Source of the DNA: Nemophila menziesii
Lineage: Eukaryota > Streptophyta > Magnoliopsida > Boraginales > Hydrophyllaceae
NCBI GenBank assembly: GCA_029959085.1
Contig: JARWIR010000008.1
Span: 18,834,001 to 18,898,000 of the forward strand
Length of the DNA: 64,000 nt
Reading direction: 5' to 3'
In this document: piece after piece, positions 56,101-63,226 of the stretch
Layout: each line of letters opens with the position of its first letter
Numbering within the stretch: position 1 is the first letter of the stretch
Translations under genes and position numbers: made by a program
Notes under the pieces: generated by a model
Database searches by the model: none
Told to the model about the DNA's origin: nothing
Seen by the model: only the letters and a program-made list of their open reading frames with translations

Positions 56101-58918
56101 TTTTATTCTAATTAATTTTTAAGTAACTTTTATTGTCATCTAACAGGATATTTATCGGGAAAAGCTAAAGAGGAATGTGACCGAGACACACATGTTGGGT
56201 CATCCGATGGGACCTCATCTACTGAAGTGTCGCTTAAAGATCAAATCGATGCCTTGAAAGAAGCAGTTGGGGAAGGTATGGACCCAACGAAGACGAATTT
56301 GGTATTCGGTATTGGTATTGTTCAGAAGAAAGCCCGTACTTCCGAGTCAGATCCTTTGGTTAAGCAAAATAAGGATCGACTCAACGTGCTGATGACAACT
56401 ATGAATGAGTTTTGCGCAACTCAAGGCCTTCCCCTATCGATCCTACAGTGTCATCGACTTCCTCCACAGCTACCACGACTCGTCCTCGTTACTCGATGAA
56501 CATTATAGACACGATTATGAAGGTGTTGAATAGCTTGAGGGGCACACAAGATCTTGACCCAATCCCTCCCAAAGGAGAAGATGATGAGGAAGAAAGAAAA
56601 GATGTCGATCTATTGGATGATCCTTGAATTTTATTTAAGTTTGTGTTGATTTTGTTTTGGAATGTTTTTTTACTTTATTTCAGATGTTTATTATTTCTTT
56701 TTATCGGGTGTTTGAATGTTTATCGGATGTTTGACTTCAATTTAATTTAATATTTCTTTTTGATAAATATTTGATGTTTTAATTATTTATTTAATATATT
56801 TGTATTAATATTAAAATAAAAAATAAAAATAGAAATACAAATTAAAATTAAATTAAAAATAAATTAAAAATATAAATACAAAAATTCAAACACAAATTAT
56901 AACTATAATTATAATTAAAAATTCGGATAAAAAACAATGTTAACGACGATGGTTTCGTCACAAAAGAGGAGGAAAAAGTCGTCGCTAATAATTCGTTCAA
57001 CTAACGACAAATCCAGATTTGTCGCCAAAACAAATTGACAGCGACGCAACGATTTCGTCGCTAGTTGATTTGGATAGCGACGAACATTTTTTTCGCTAAT
57101 TAAAAGTTTTTAACGAGGACTTTTGTTGTGGAAAACCAGGCTTAGTCATTAGTGGCAAGATCACTGATTTTCTTCACCAAAAATATTTCTAGCGACGAAT
57201 TACTAACGACAAAAAGTCATCTTGAATGACCAAAATAGGTCTTTAGCGACGAAATCGCCTATAACTAGCGACGACGTGGGTCGTCGCTATTTCCGTCACA
57301 TATGGTAGTGAACATGTGTGGTAAAAAAACAAAAGAAAGAAAGGACCAATGATGTTTTTATGAGAAGTAACTATCAATTGTGGTCAGAAAAAATAAAAAA
57401 TAGAATGAAAAATTTATTGGGTATTAATTTATATTTTATTCTAAAAAAATCTAAATCTATCTTCATAAATTTTCTCTCTTTTATCATTTAAATATTTTGA
57501 AAAGTTTTAGTTTTTATCAATATTTATCTCTGATGGTAAAAATTGGGTTTTAAAATTGCCAATTCTTTCAACATATTCAATTGTAAATATTCAAGCCCTC
57601 AAACTAGTCCAAAAAAATTACATAGTTCTATTTTCTTTATTGTTAATCTACATTGTTCTAACTTATCATCCTTTTATATATTATTTTTAATTTATTTATA
57701 AATTTTAGATTTCATTAAACAAAATAGAGGAAAAACAATAAACAAGGTAAATAAGATTAATAATTATATTAGTAGTTATAATACTCATATGAGTAAGATA
57801 TAGCATATCTTATTAATTTTTTTACTCCTATATAACACTTTTATGTGAAAATTTAAATAGTAGTAATAATATTTCTTTCTTTTAATTAATCATTTTTTAA
57901 AATTTTATTTAATACTATATAAAATATTACATGGAATATATAATATGAAACAAAAATATATAACATCGCTCTACTCATATAAAGATCACAAGATCCCGAA
58001 TTAAACCTTATCCAAAATAAATAAAAAATTTAAATATATTTAAGAAAAAGAAAGATAAGAATACGAGTCTAATAAACAGTCTAATAACGACTGTGGTCAG
58101 CAAAAACTAAAAAATGATAAACTTTCTTCATATTTTAACATAAACATTGTTAATATTTGAATCTAATAATCTATATAATATATAAAAGGAAGATAAATAG
58201 TTGAATATGTCATGTGTTATTTGATTTTTGTCATGTGTCATTTCACTTTTTATATTAGTTACTTTGTTATATAATATTTGTATTATTTTCTTTTTTATGA
58301 CATGTCTTTTATTATCTTTTTTTTTTAAAATTTATTATATAAATTTTTTGAGATAAATTTTATTCGATTAAAATAGCACATCAACATTTAATTTTTTCTT
58401 TATAATTCATTTTATACTTTTTTTAAGTTGTGTTTCCGTGCATCGTACAGAATCCGAACCTAGTGGTACATAAAAGATAAGTTTATATATTTTAGTTTAA
58501 TAATTGTACATAAATAATATAATTAAATCTGATATAAAATTAAAAATATGTCAAATATATAATATAAATACCTCTTAATAATAATATTTAGTATGAAATT
58601 CAAACAAAAAAAAAATTAGTATGAAGATGAAATACCATATAATTTTTTCCAATGATGGTAGAAGGGGAAAACCCTTGGAAGTATGTTATGATCGAGAGGC
58701 ATAGCTTGAGAAGAAGCATTCCTTGTAAAAGCAAGAATCTCTTTAAAGTTGCCTAATAAGAAATGATAAGCAGGGCCTTTGATTCCTTGTTTCATGAAAT
58801 ATTTTTCAGTTTTTCTTGGAATCCACCATAGCTGAATCAAAAGAAGCTCAAATGCATAGAAAAGAACAAGATATGAAATGCTAAGGAAGCAAAACCAGTA
58901 AAAATAATCTCGTCCCAT
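26447..58918 (-). CDS. Cytochrome P450, CYP72 clan (CYP734/CYP721-like), five exons
   Basis: Five exons (58918-58636, 46699-46476, 36076-35829, 27423-27045, 26872-26447) join with GT...AG junctions in phases 1, 0, 2 and 0 to 1560 nt, 519 residues plus stop; this is normal length for the family. The N-terminus has a hydrophobic anchor (about residues 6-30) and Q-G-I-K-G-P-A-Y; helix C is W152-A-H-H-R156; the I-helix box is T328-G-K-Y-T-T333 (usually A-G-x-x-T-T); E385-T-L-R388 is ExxR; F438-N-P-G-R-F443 is the PERF region; F460-G-L-G-S-R-R-C467-I-G holds the haem Cys. An endoplasmic reticulum mono-oxygenase is expected. P-Q-Y-G-A-P-V-I-F and Y-H-H-W near the ends recall CYP734A (brassinosteroid inactivation) or CYP721A; the substrate is not proven. 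Introns 1-3 are filled with transposons. Confidence 0.88.
27045..27423 (-). CDS. P450 exon 4
   Basis: A 379-nt exon. The acceptor GTGTGCAG precedes GTTCTTACC, and the donor is CTG|GTAAGA. It encodes F-L-P-T-K-N-N-R, the L-D-K-Q-I-R-K segment and the I-helix (F-F-F-T-G-K-Y-T-T). Confidence 0.9.
27832..28545. mobile_element. hAT-like non-autonomous element with AACCGAACC motifs
   Basis: Ends TAGGACTGAGCA and TGCTCACCCCTA are inverted repeats, flanked by the perfect 8-bp duplication GTCTTATC (27824-27831 and 28546-28553). Both subterminal regions are filled with AAAACCGAACCAAA and its complement, the familiar plant GGTTCGGTT-rich hAT MITE pattern. No transposase frame. Confidence 0.85.
29640..31080 (+). 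pseudogene. LINE 1 ORF1 (gag-like, DUF4283 type)
   Basis: Pieces such as W-I-V-F-K-F-E-K-K-D-E-D-M near 29820 and I-S-Y-A-R-V-L-I-E-L-D near 30085 match the plant LINE ORF1 domain, which binds element RNA. Stops and a MITE (30215-30447) interrupt it. The downstream part up to 31080 is low complexity, rich in Gly and Ser. Confidence 0.55.
30215..30447. mobile_element. Tourist-like MITE inside LINE 1
   Basis: This 233-bp element has inverted ends GAGCCCGTTTGGAAGTGCTT and AAGCACTTCCAAACGGGCAC and the 3-bp duplication TAA (30212-30214, 30448-30450), as for PIF/Harbinger MITEs. It sits in the LINE, so it inserted later than the LINE. Confidence 0.82.
31305..32063 (+). pseudogene. LINE 1 endonuclease domain
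   Basis: Starts S-F-N-T-K-G-F-G-S near 31315 (the usual N-x-R-G-L start) and ends with I-D-C-V-F-G near 31890 and F-D-H-Y-P-C near 31965, the degenerate S-D-H motif. It nicks target DNA in the living element. Stops at several points make it inactive. Confidence 0.6.
32419..33600 (+). pseudogene. LINE 1 reverse transcriptase
   Basis: Pieces in order: D-K-T-P-G-P-N-G-F near 32630; A-Q-N-A-F-V-Y-G-R-S near 32895; G-F-R-K-D-D-Q-L-S-S near 33135; L-A-F-S-D-Y-L near 33270, where the catalytic F-A-D-D has become F-S-D-Y; Y-L-G-L-P-L-G near 33480. The altered active site plus frameshifts mean no activity. Confidence 0.7.
34116..34602 (+). pseudogene. LINE 1 zinc-finger (zf-RVT) region
   Basis: C-E-F-C-G-E-D-F-E-S-N-K-H-F-Y-F-E-C at about 34239-34295 is the C-x2-C...H...C motif that follows reverse transcriptase in plant LINEs. 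A frameshift near 34450 leads into another frame with F-I-W-R-V-R-N. The element ends shortly after, without an RNase H domain. Confidence 0.65.
35006..35400. mobile_element. Mutator-like MITE with 9-bp target duplication
   Basis: This 395-bp element has about 100-bp imperfect inverted repeats (GAGTAAATACAC and GGATATGTACTC at the tips; AAAGTGTAAATTT further in) and a perfect 9-bp duplication TTGAAATTA (34997-35005, 35401-35409). The middle has a short repeat GTAGGAAAATTAA.AATACTTAA in three variants. Confidence 0.85.
35829..36076 (-). CDS. P450 exon 3
   Basis: A 248-nt exon from acceptor TATATAG to donor TATAG|GTAACA. It encodes L-M-I-P-T-M-E-K-S, F-G-S-N-S-Y-E-D-G-K and ends A-Y-Y-K-I-L-I-P-G-Y. 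Confidence 0.9.
36600..40060 (+). mobile_element. L1-type LINE 2 fragment in P450 intron 2
   Basis: Opposite to the host gene. An ORF1-like area (about 36640-37930) has only broken frames. The endonuclease starts A-L-F-W-N-C-Q-G-I-R near 38003, with the F-Y-T-W-N-N-R motif near 38540. Reverse transcriptase: K-A-P-G-L-D-G near 39345, D-F-R-P-I-S-C near 39520, K-I-D-I-A-K-A-Y-D near 39730, G-I-R-Q-G-D-P-L near 39905. It stops near 40060, before the F-A-D-D box, so the 3' part is lost. Several nonsense codons. No poly(A) tail at the break. Confidence 0.78.
39141..40060 (+). pseudogene. LINE 2 reverse transcriptase, 3'-truncated
   Basis: The best preserved part of LINE 2, with fingers and palm motifs up to G-I-R-Q-G-D-P-L-Y-P-F-L-F. 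A nonsense codon near 39718 and a frameshift near 39320 interrupt it. The catalytic F-A-D-D and the thumb are absent. Confidence 0.7.
40061..41290 (+). other. Unassigned block replacing the LINE 2 3' end
   Basis: The LINE frame ends abruptly at about 40060. What follows has protein-like pieces in two frames (for example F-L-F-L-Y-E-C-P-S-G-E-P-C-F near 40770, and E-L-I-K-K-C-I-L-F-A-K-K-L-N-S-L near 41180), but I recognise no family and no transposon ends. It could be a captured gene fragment or a decayed element. Confidence 0.3.
42024..42070. repeat. (AC)n(AT)n microsatellite
   Basis: About 17 AC units run directly into about 6 AT units. Confidence 0.95.
42360..43093. mobile_element. hAT-like element (42506-43093) with a partial copy before it
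   Basis: The block 42506-43093 starts TAGGTGTGCAAACGAACC and ends TTTTCAACCCTA. Flanks AGTACCAT (42498-42505) and CTTACCAT (43094-43101) share 6 of 8 bases, compatible with an aged 8-bp duplication. GTTTGAGTTCGGCTTG and related motifs recur at both ends. The preceding stretch 42360-42490 repeats part of the left end in the same order, so a partial tandem copy lies in front. Confidence 0.5.
43110..43970. repeat. Diverged tandem repeat with ATGGTAGCCAT motif
   Basis: Four to five diverged units of roughly 130-160 bp, each with (G/T)GGTAG(C/T)CAT, then AAGTATTTAT or AATACTT, and TTTCATATGG.CAAGAG. A Stowaway-like MITE (43583-43838) interrupts the last but one unit. Confidence 0.6.
43583..43838. 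mobile_element. Stowaway-like MITE (Tc1/mariner type)
   Basis: The left end CTCCCTACGTCCACAATATG follows TA; the right end TTTTGTGGGTGAAGTTAG precedes TA. The CTCCCTCCGTCCC-type tip with a TA target fits plant Stowaway MITEs, though the right tip is eroded. Confidence 0.7.
44068..44128. repeat. (TA)n(AC)n microsatellite
   Basis: Two TA runs separated by one irregularity run into about 11 AC units. Confidence 0.95.
44284..44547. mobile_element. CCTAGGCG-type MITE-like repeat
   Basis: The tips AATGTTCTAAAA and TTTTATAACATT are inverted repeats; inside are GCCTAGG, CCTAGGCGCTAAAAGG and, inverted, CTCCTAGGTACTC and CCTACGCC. It resembles the repeat at 9721-10178 in motif content. The target duplication is unclear. 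Confidence 0.5.
44826..44920. repeat. Three-copy minisatellite
   Basis: AAACCCTTGTTAACA occurs three times with spacing of about 30 bp, separated by ATATTGAAA(G/C)CCTT. Confidence 0.8.
45322..45561. repeat. 120-bp direct tandem duplication
   Basis: Units 45322-45441 and 45442-45561 both start GAACCTTATTT and end TCTATGGTTTCTGGA(G). I count about ten differences. It contains no recognisable coding sequence and lies in intron 2. Confidence 0.88.
46476..46699 (-). CDS. P450 exon 2
   Basis: A 224-nt exon from acceptor CTTAACAG to donor CTTAAG|GTAAC. It encodes S-T-Y-V-I-W-F-G-P-T, helix C W-A-H-H-R-K-I and ends Y-M-E-N-L-K. The exon was found by homology and splice signals because its frame is too short to stand out alone. 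Confidence 0.9.
47170..47690. repeat. Degenerate GAGTTATGAAAA...AAACTCAAAAA array
   Basis: About ten variable units of 40-60 bp with (G/A)AGTTATGAAAAAAAT, then TTAAAACT(C/T)AAAAA. Adjacent copies place GAGTT and AACTC so that short hairpins could form. No coding potential. Confidence 0.6.
48115..48430. repeat. 5' terminal and subterminal repeats of CACTA-2
   Basis: CACTACTATAC terminus followed by repeated TTAGCGACGAC, TCGTCGCTA and related units in both orientations. They resemble those of CACTA-1. Confidence 0.8.
49065..52498 (+). pseudogene. CACTA-2 transposase (TNP2/Transposase_21), broken
   Basis: Starts M-V-S-G-I-D-K-S-W-I-K-T-R with the transposase-associated domain (C-S-C-N-R-C-S-N-N near 49195). 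Then L-R-Y-F-S-I-A-L-R-L-Q-R-L-Y near 49810, M-D-M-D-V-F-L-C-P near 50155, D-Y-P-A-R-S-Y near 50285, H-N-I-D-V-M-H-C-E-K-N-V-C near 50658, and L-P-P-A-F-F-D near 51145 (DUF4218). The last exon (51779-52498) carries the DUF4216-type part and an acidic C-terminus. Internal stops (near 49166, 49310, 49770 and 50200) and frameshifts abolish function. It is somewhat better preserved than the CACTA-1 copy. Confidence 0.85.
51779..52498 (+). CDS. CACTA-2 transposase 3' exon, open frame (239 codons)
   Basis: The longest intact piece of this transposase: C-T-I-Y-D-G-K-T-F-Y-N-K, L-F-D-C-R-W-Y and E-P-H-I-L-E-K-Q-A-K-K-V-F-Y match the DUF4216 region found after TNP2. The Met at its start is probably internal; the exon should begin a little upstream. 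The C-terminus I-D-S-D-D-K-P is shared with CACTA-1. Confidence 0.7.
   Translation: MHEDDDALATPDMMSLASMSHGPVHRYDSCVVNGVKQVTREKREKRVTQDYRVCTIYDGKTFYNKLIKISEVTFSGGCLAVLFDCRWYNTTKVRKEYGVTFIQHIFFFLGDEPHILEKQAKKVFYIDEINTKKTMKGWKSVWEINDPHRWSPELWGAESLSIDNERITIPLVNMETDYSQLNLTTNEEVGFDPSHLRIDIIIDEEEEIIDDTWDKYVNEEPIDIDSDDKPINSSEYETD
52690..53040. repeat. Internal TCGTCGCTA array of CACTA-2
   Basis: At least ten TAGCGACGA, TCGTCGCTA or close variants in both orientations, between the transposase stop and the leader of the second gene. No CACTA terminus is present here. The equivalent array is at 22655-23010 in CACTA-1. Confidence 0.75.
53360..55400 (+). mobile_element. Athila 3' end (3' UTR, polypurine tract, LTR) in CACTA-2
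   Basis: From about 53360 the sequence changes to Athila-like 3' untranslated DNA (CAATAAATTGGGTTGAGTG, GGCTAGTGAGGAGAGAGCC), then ATCGGGACGAT, CTTGAGTTGGGGGTCT and an LTR 53913-55400 (TGATGTCTCC ... GGCCCCACCA). After the LTR the CACTA second gene resumes. No 5' LTR, gag or pol is present. The left limit is approximate. Confidence 0.65.
53913..55400 (+). repeat. Athila-type LTR, plus strand
   Basis: A 1488-bp LTR with start TGATGTCTCCTC shared with 21075 (minus) and end CCCCACCA shared in type with 8599 and 19501. It lacks the clear TTGACGGGG blocks of the other two, so it is a different subfamily. Confidence 0.65.
56935..57310. repeat. 3' subterminal repeats and terminus of CACTA-2
   Basis: Many TAGCGACGA or TCGTCGCTA units in both orientations end with TTTCCGTCACATATGGTAGTG. 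Confidence 0.8.
58636..58918 (-). CDS. P450 exon 1
   Basis: A 283-nt exon starting M-G-R-D-Y-F-Y-W. Residues 6-30 are strongly hydrophobic (signal anchor), followed by P-R-K-T-E and Q-G-I-K-G-P. The exon ends ...K-K-L-Y-G with donor TATG|GTATTT. No earlier in-frame Met is seen. Confidence 0.9.
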
Positions 58919-58978
58919 ACTTCAATTTTTTTTTATCAGATTATGGATATTCACTACTCTTATGGTTAGGTGTGTTTC

Positions 58979-58988
58979 ATTATATAGA
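58979..58988 (-). promoter_or_regulatory. TATA box of the P450 gene
   Basis: CTCTATATAATG on the minus strand lies about 60 bp upstream of the P450 start codon, the only good TATA match in this short leader. The 5' leader would be about 30 nt. Confidence 0.55.
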
Positions 58989-59383
58989 GAGATGGGCATT
59001 TCAATTATTGACCGACAGTGTACTCTTGTGTTGTGACCTGTGGGAGAAGAAAAAACATTTTTTCCTATTTTCTTTTCTTATGAAACTCGCAAAAGGTTGG
59101 TGATGTGATAACGTTTATAAGATAGAGTTCAACAGACAATAAATTTCTCCGGGACTCTCTACATGGTCATTGCTGCCGCCTGCCGTCATTGTAATTTACT
59201 GTAATTCATACATGGTCGGGTGAGGTTTCATTTTGAATTCGGAGTCATTTTGATTCTAATGAGATTCGATCACAGGATTTTTTGGCCTATGTGGAGTAAC
59301 TTAACCACTAAGCCAACTATCGCACAAACTTAATTTATATATTTTTTTTTATTAATCTTACGTACGAGTATTTCATTAAAGAG
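58989..59383. other. P450 upstream region
   Basis: About 400 bp between the TATA box and the first foldback/GGT repeat. No further specific element can be named with confidence. Confidence 0.4.
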
Positions 59384-60258
59384 CCAATTATAGATTAATG
59401 TCTATTAAAAAACTTATTTAAAAAAAAGTGCCTAGAATAAGATTCTTTATAGAAAACAGTCTCATCCCAAACTACCCCTATAATTAACAATTAAAAAAAA
59501 TAGAAAAAAACAAAACAAAAACTAATAAACACGCGCGCGTCCGCGAATTTTTTTTAAAATCATCATAACTAATTCTAAAAAAATCAAAAAAATCAAAAAT
59601 TTATATATTTGGATAAATCAAATTAATATTTACGTCTGTGATTTTTTCGGAATTTTTTTGAATTTTTTAATTCGCAGATGTTTTGAAATACTGAATTTGT
59701 TTTCCGCAGACACGAAATTCACTGTTTAAAACATGGAATTCCATGTTCTGCGAATTAAAAAATAAAAAAAAAACCAAAAAAATCAGAAAATTCCGAAAAA
59801 AATCATAGACGTAAATATTAATTTGATTTATCCAAATATGATTTTTTTCGATTTTTTTGATTTTTTTTGAATTAGTTATGGCGATTTTAAAAAAATTTCA
59901 CGGACGCGCGCGTGTGATGAAATTAGTAGTAGGTGGTGGTGGTGGTGGTGGTGGTGGAGGCGGTGGTGGTTGTGGTGGTTGTAGTGGTGGTGGTGGTGGT
60001 TATGATGGTGGAGGCGGTGATGGTGATGGTGGTGGTGGTGGTGGTGGTGGTGGTGGTGGAAATATCCTATTATTTGTTTAATATTTAAAAATAAATATTG
60101 TATTAAAAATAAAATAATATATTTAATAATAAGGATAGTATAGGTATAAAAAATATAAAGGGGATGTTTTCTATTAGGCATTTATCTTTAAATAAGAAAA
60201 TTAGAGGCTTAAAAAAATGAAAGGCATCATTAAGTAGGCATTTATCTCTAATTACCCC
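59384..60258 (+). repeat. Foldback/GGT repeat family, copy C
   Basis: The best preserved copy: leader TAGATTAATGTCTATTAAAA, foldback arms (about 59530-59917) with ACACGCGCGCGTCCGCG and CACGGACGCGCGCGTGTG, inner palindromes, GGT tract about 59932-60060 and AT-rich tail. It lacks the MITE found in copy A and thus provides the empty site. Confidence 0.75.
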
Positions 60259-60269
60259 ATTTTTTAATT

Positions 60270-60680
60270 TTCTCATTTTTTTTGAATTAGTTATAACGAT
60301 TTTAAAAAAATTTCACGGACGCGCGCGTGTGATGAAATTAGTAGTAGGTGGTGGTGGTGGTTGTGGTGGTGGAGGTGGTTGTGGTTGTGGTGGTTGTAGT
60401 GGTGGTGATGGTGGTTGTGGTGGTGGAGGTGGTGATGGTTGTATTGGTGGTGGTGGTGGTGGTAGAAGTATCATATTATTTGTTTAATATTTAAAATAAA
60501 TATTGTATTAAAAATAAAATGATATATTTAATAATAAGGATAGTATAGGTATAAAAAATATAAAGAGGATGTTTTCTATAAATAATTGTTCAATTAGGCA
60601 TTTATCTCTAAATAAAAAATTAAAGGCTTAAAAAAATTAAAAGCTTAATTAAGGAGGCATTTATCTCTAATTACCCCTTC
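60270..60680 (+). repeat. Foldback/GGT repeat family, copy D (right half only)
   Basis: Begins at the right foldback arm (GAATTAGTTATAACGATTTT), then CACGGACGCGCGCGTGTG, a GGT tract (about 60346-60470) and the same tail as copy C. The left arm is absent; it looks like a partial tandem duplication of copy C. Confidence 0.75.
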
Positions 60681-60685
60681 ATTAA

Positions 60686-62060
60686 AAGCAAGCTTTCATT
60701 TTTATTTTATTTCTTAAATTTATTTCATTTTCCTTTTCTTTTTTCTGTTGTTAAAAAAAAAACCTACCTTATTTTAATCATATTGATTAATACAGATTTC
60801 ATATAAACAACTCAAATTACCCTAATTAAAAAGTAACTTTTTTTACAAATAAAATTCAAATCCAAAAAACAATTATTATTAGAGTTTTTAGTCAATTAAG
60901 TCCACCAACCCAACTTCCCACCCCTATTAGGTCCAGCCCCTGATTTTTCCCCATCAAGGTCCAAACGTTTTTAGTGTATACCGTCATTACCCTTCATCAG
61001 GATCAAATAATATCATGCATTCCTTGATTATCGCTTATAATTGATTCCACCATATCAGCAAATATTCTAAATCCCTTAATTAGCAATTTATTATTGGAAG
61101 CTTTGTTTAATACGTTAATATCAATATCATATCGATATTACATTCACGCCGACCACCACCAAACTCCATTCACGCCGCGCCTCTTGATCCAAACTCCGAC
61201 CATCAGCCACCGCCGAGAAGATACACAACGACAACAACAAGCAGCACCCAACCTCCCGTTCTCCTCCATCGAAGCCGACCCATGCACCATCGTTCTTCCT
61301 TCAACACCGACCACCACCAAACTCCATTCACGCTGCCCCTCTTGATCCAAACTCCGAACATCAGCGCCTGACATCTGACCCACCGTAACCCATTCGTTTT
61401 AAAATGAAACCCATCAATATCATACACATAACCCACTACCAATAGACGACAGCAATAAAGGCTAACCCACCGAACTCAACATTCACACCATCGATATTAC
61501 AAAGCATTACCCATCATCTTCATTCCCAACTTCATAGTCTGCACCAGTTTTTGCTAACCCAACGACTTCAACATTCACACCATCGATATTACAAAGCATT
61601 ACCCATCGAGTTTAGTGGACAACCCACCATCGTCCATTTGATCAAAAGTTTCAAGTTTTTCATCAGTTGCTGCATTTGAATTTTATTAGTTACTGATTGT
61701 AATTTTTCTGGGTTATTGCTTTGATTGATTGCATGATTTTAGCGATTTTTGTTTGTTTTAATTGATTTGTTTTAATTTTAACTGATTGCATGATTTTAGT
61801 GTTTTAGTTTTGGTAACAAATCTCCAATTAATGGGTAACTAGGGGCAAGTCTGTCATTTGCGGTGGACTGGACCTGATGGGCAATCACTGATTACTTGTG
61901 GACTCTATAAAGAAATCACCCTTATTATTATTATGTCATACAAAATGTTTTAAAATTAAATGATAATTTTTTAAATTAAAATCTAACAATGCAATATCAG
62001 ATGTAACTCATTTTCGGATAATTGGTTAATGGTTCTTATCACCTATTTGACTAAAATTCT
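60686..62060. repeat. Unclassified segment with GC-richer core and internal duplications
   Basis: A core at about 61140-61640 is less AT-rich. ACCACCACCAAACTCCATTC...CTTGATCCAAACTCCG occurs at 61152 and 61310; CATTCACACCATCGATATTA occurs at 61481 and 61571. AGTCCACC...GGTCCAG near 60899 is matched in inverse by GGACTGGACCTGATGGGC and GTGGACT near 61865-61900, so an element about 1 kb long is possible. The short frames here are not convincing genes. Confidence 0.4.
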
Positions 62061-62300
62061 GATAGGTCGTTTGATTATTTTAAGTGATAAGTACTTAATG
62101 TTGAATAACAGCTGAATAGAACTTATTATGTTAAGAGGCAGTGTCTAAATGAATCAGACTTAGTTTGAAATCTTAATGAAACAGGCTAGTTAAGAGATAT
62201 TTAGATCTAAATTGGTCAGCAAAAACAAATAGTCTTAATGATTCAGTGTCTTAATTAACCAGATTAAGAGTTCATTAAGTGCAAACAAACACCCCCAGTT
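62061..62300. mobile_element. Possible MITE
   Basis: AGGTCGTTTGATTATTTTAAG near 62064 and CATTAAGTGCAAACAAACACC near 62275 form a loose inverted repeat of a common plant MITE look. No clear target duplication. Confidence 0.35.
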
Positions 62301-63226
62301 TAGAATATTAACAACCACTAGACAATATGTTTCAAGAAATAGGATAACAAAGGCTATTAGGTCAAGCACACAACCTTGTTTTTTTTATATTTCTAAAAAA
62401 TATGATATGAAACACATGAATATATAGATTAAATAATATTCGATAAAGATTAAAAAATTACAAACTCATTTTTGTAATTTTTAATATAATAGAAACATAT
62501 TTTTTATCTCCTTTGCAAGTGACTGGGATATTGTTCTTATCAAAACTTATAGTACCAATCTCTGTTATTTTTTCATCGCTCTTAAACGACACATCACAAA
62601 AATATTTGGTTATATATTTATCTTTGGGTGCTTGGCATGATAACTTTTGTCAACCTAGTTCTTGAAATATATTGTCTAGTATTTATTAATTTTTTAAACC
62701 GAACCAATCAGAATTTAAGCGGTTACCAAGTCCTACCAGAATCTTATTCAAGTTGGTGATAGGAATCGTTAACCAATTTTCCGGAAAGGATTTACATCTG
62801 ATATTGCATTGTAAGTGTAAACAATTAAAATTGGAGGTTTACGGATTACCTCCTGCATCGTAAGCGTGTCTGATCTGTTTTGACAAGTCGACGTGAATCC
62901 TTACTCGAAAAGATTCAATTATAAAATAAGTTATTACTTGTTGGTCCATCATGGACGCTCGATTCGACTCAAATTCTAAATATTCATTATATAAAAAAGT
63001 TTATAGTATAATTTTGCTTGTTCGCAAGATTTTGGCGGACCGTGTAAATTTTAAAATACTTTGTAAGAAATAATAATAATTTTTCTTAGATTTAAATTTG
63101 TTTGTAGAAAAGAAAAAATTAATTTTTCAAAATTATGATATTTTTTAATTTATTTTAATATATCAATCAATGATTTACATTTTTTTTTTTGAACAACAGC
63201 GGAAAAAAAAGAAAGAAACAGAATAA
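62301..63226. other. AT-rich sequence, nothing recognised
   Basis: No gene, repeat or transposon end is supported. It leads into the RNase H frame. Confidence 0.35.

Larger units (their letters stand above)
53267..56627 (+). pseudogene. CACTA-2 second gene (TNPA/Ptta-like), split by Athila
   Basis: Starts M-T-S-S-T-S-L-P-H-F-P-R-K-W-F-D-I at 53267. After the Athila insertion it resumes near 55440 with Q-E-F-F-D-I-K-G-W and goes on with short exons (R-K-K-E-K-K-K-P-S-K-A-G near 55770; K-E-P-L-T-F-I-D-E-A-T-Q near 55940; S-L-K-D-Q-I-D-A-L-K-E near 56230; acidic end L-L-D-D-P at 56624). In En/Spm the second product binds the subterminal repeats. Family membership is inferred from position and the basic middle part; exon borders are not resolved. 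Confidence 0.5.
48115..57310 (+). mobile_element. CACTA (En/Spm) element 2, complete ends, in P450 intron 1
   Basis: The 9196-bp element starts CACTACTATACATTGC and ends CATATGGTAGTG. Subterminal repeats with TAGCGACGA or TCGTCGCTA lie at 48130-48430 and 56935-57300, and a third array lies inside at 52690-53040. It carries a TNP2-type transposase pseudogene (49065-52498) and a second gene (53267-56627) split by an Athila 3' end. The 3-bp flanks (ATC and AAC) do not match, so the expected target duplication is not visible. It is antisense to the host gene. Confidence 0.85.
46700..58635 (-). other. P450 intron 1 (about 11.9 kb)
   Basis: CACTA element 2 (48115-57310) accounts for 9.2 kb. The remaining 2.7 kb (46700-48114 and 57311-58635) is AT-rich; the first part has a minisatellite-like array, the second shows no feature I can name. 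Confidence 0.85.

Noticed and set aside
59857..60081. Gly-rich frame (and His-rich frame on the other strand) over the GGT tract
   Set aside because: It is produced by the triplet repeat itself, has no start context or neighbouring exons, and recurs in each copy of the repeat family with different length.
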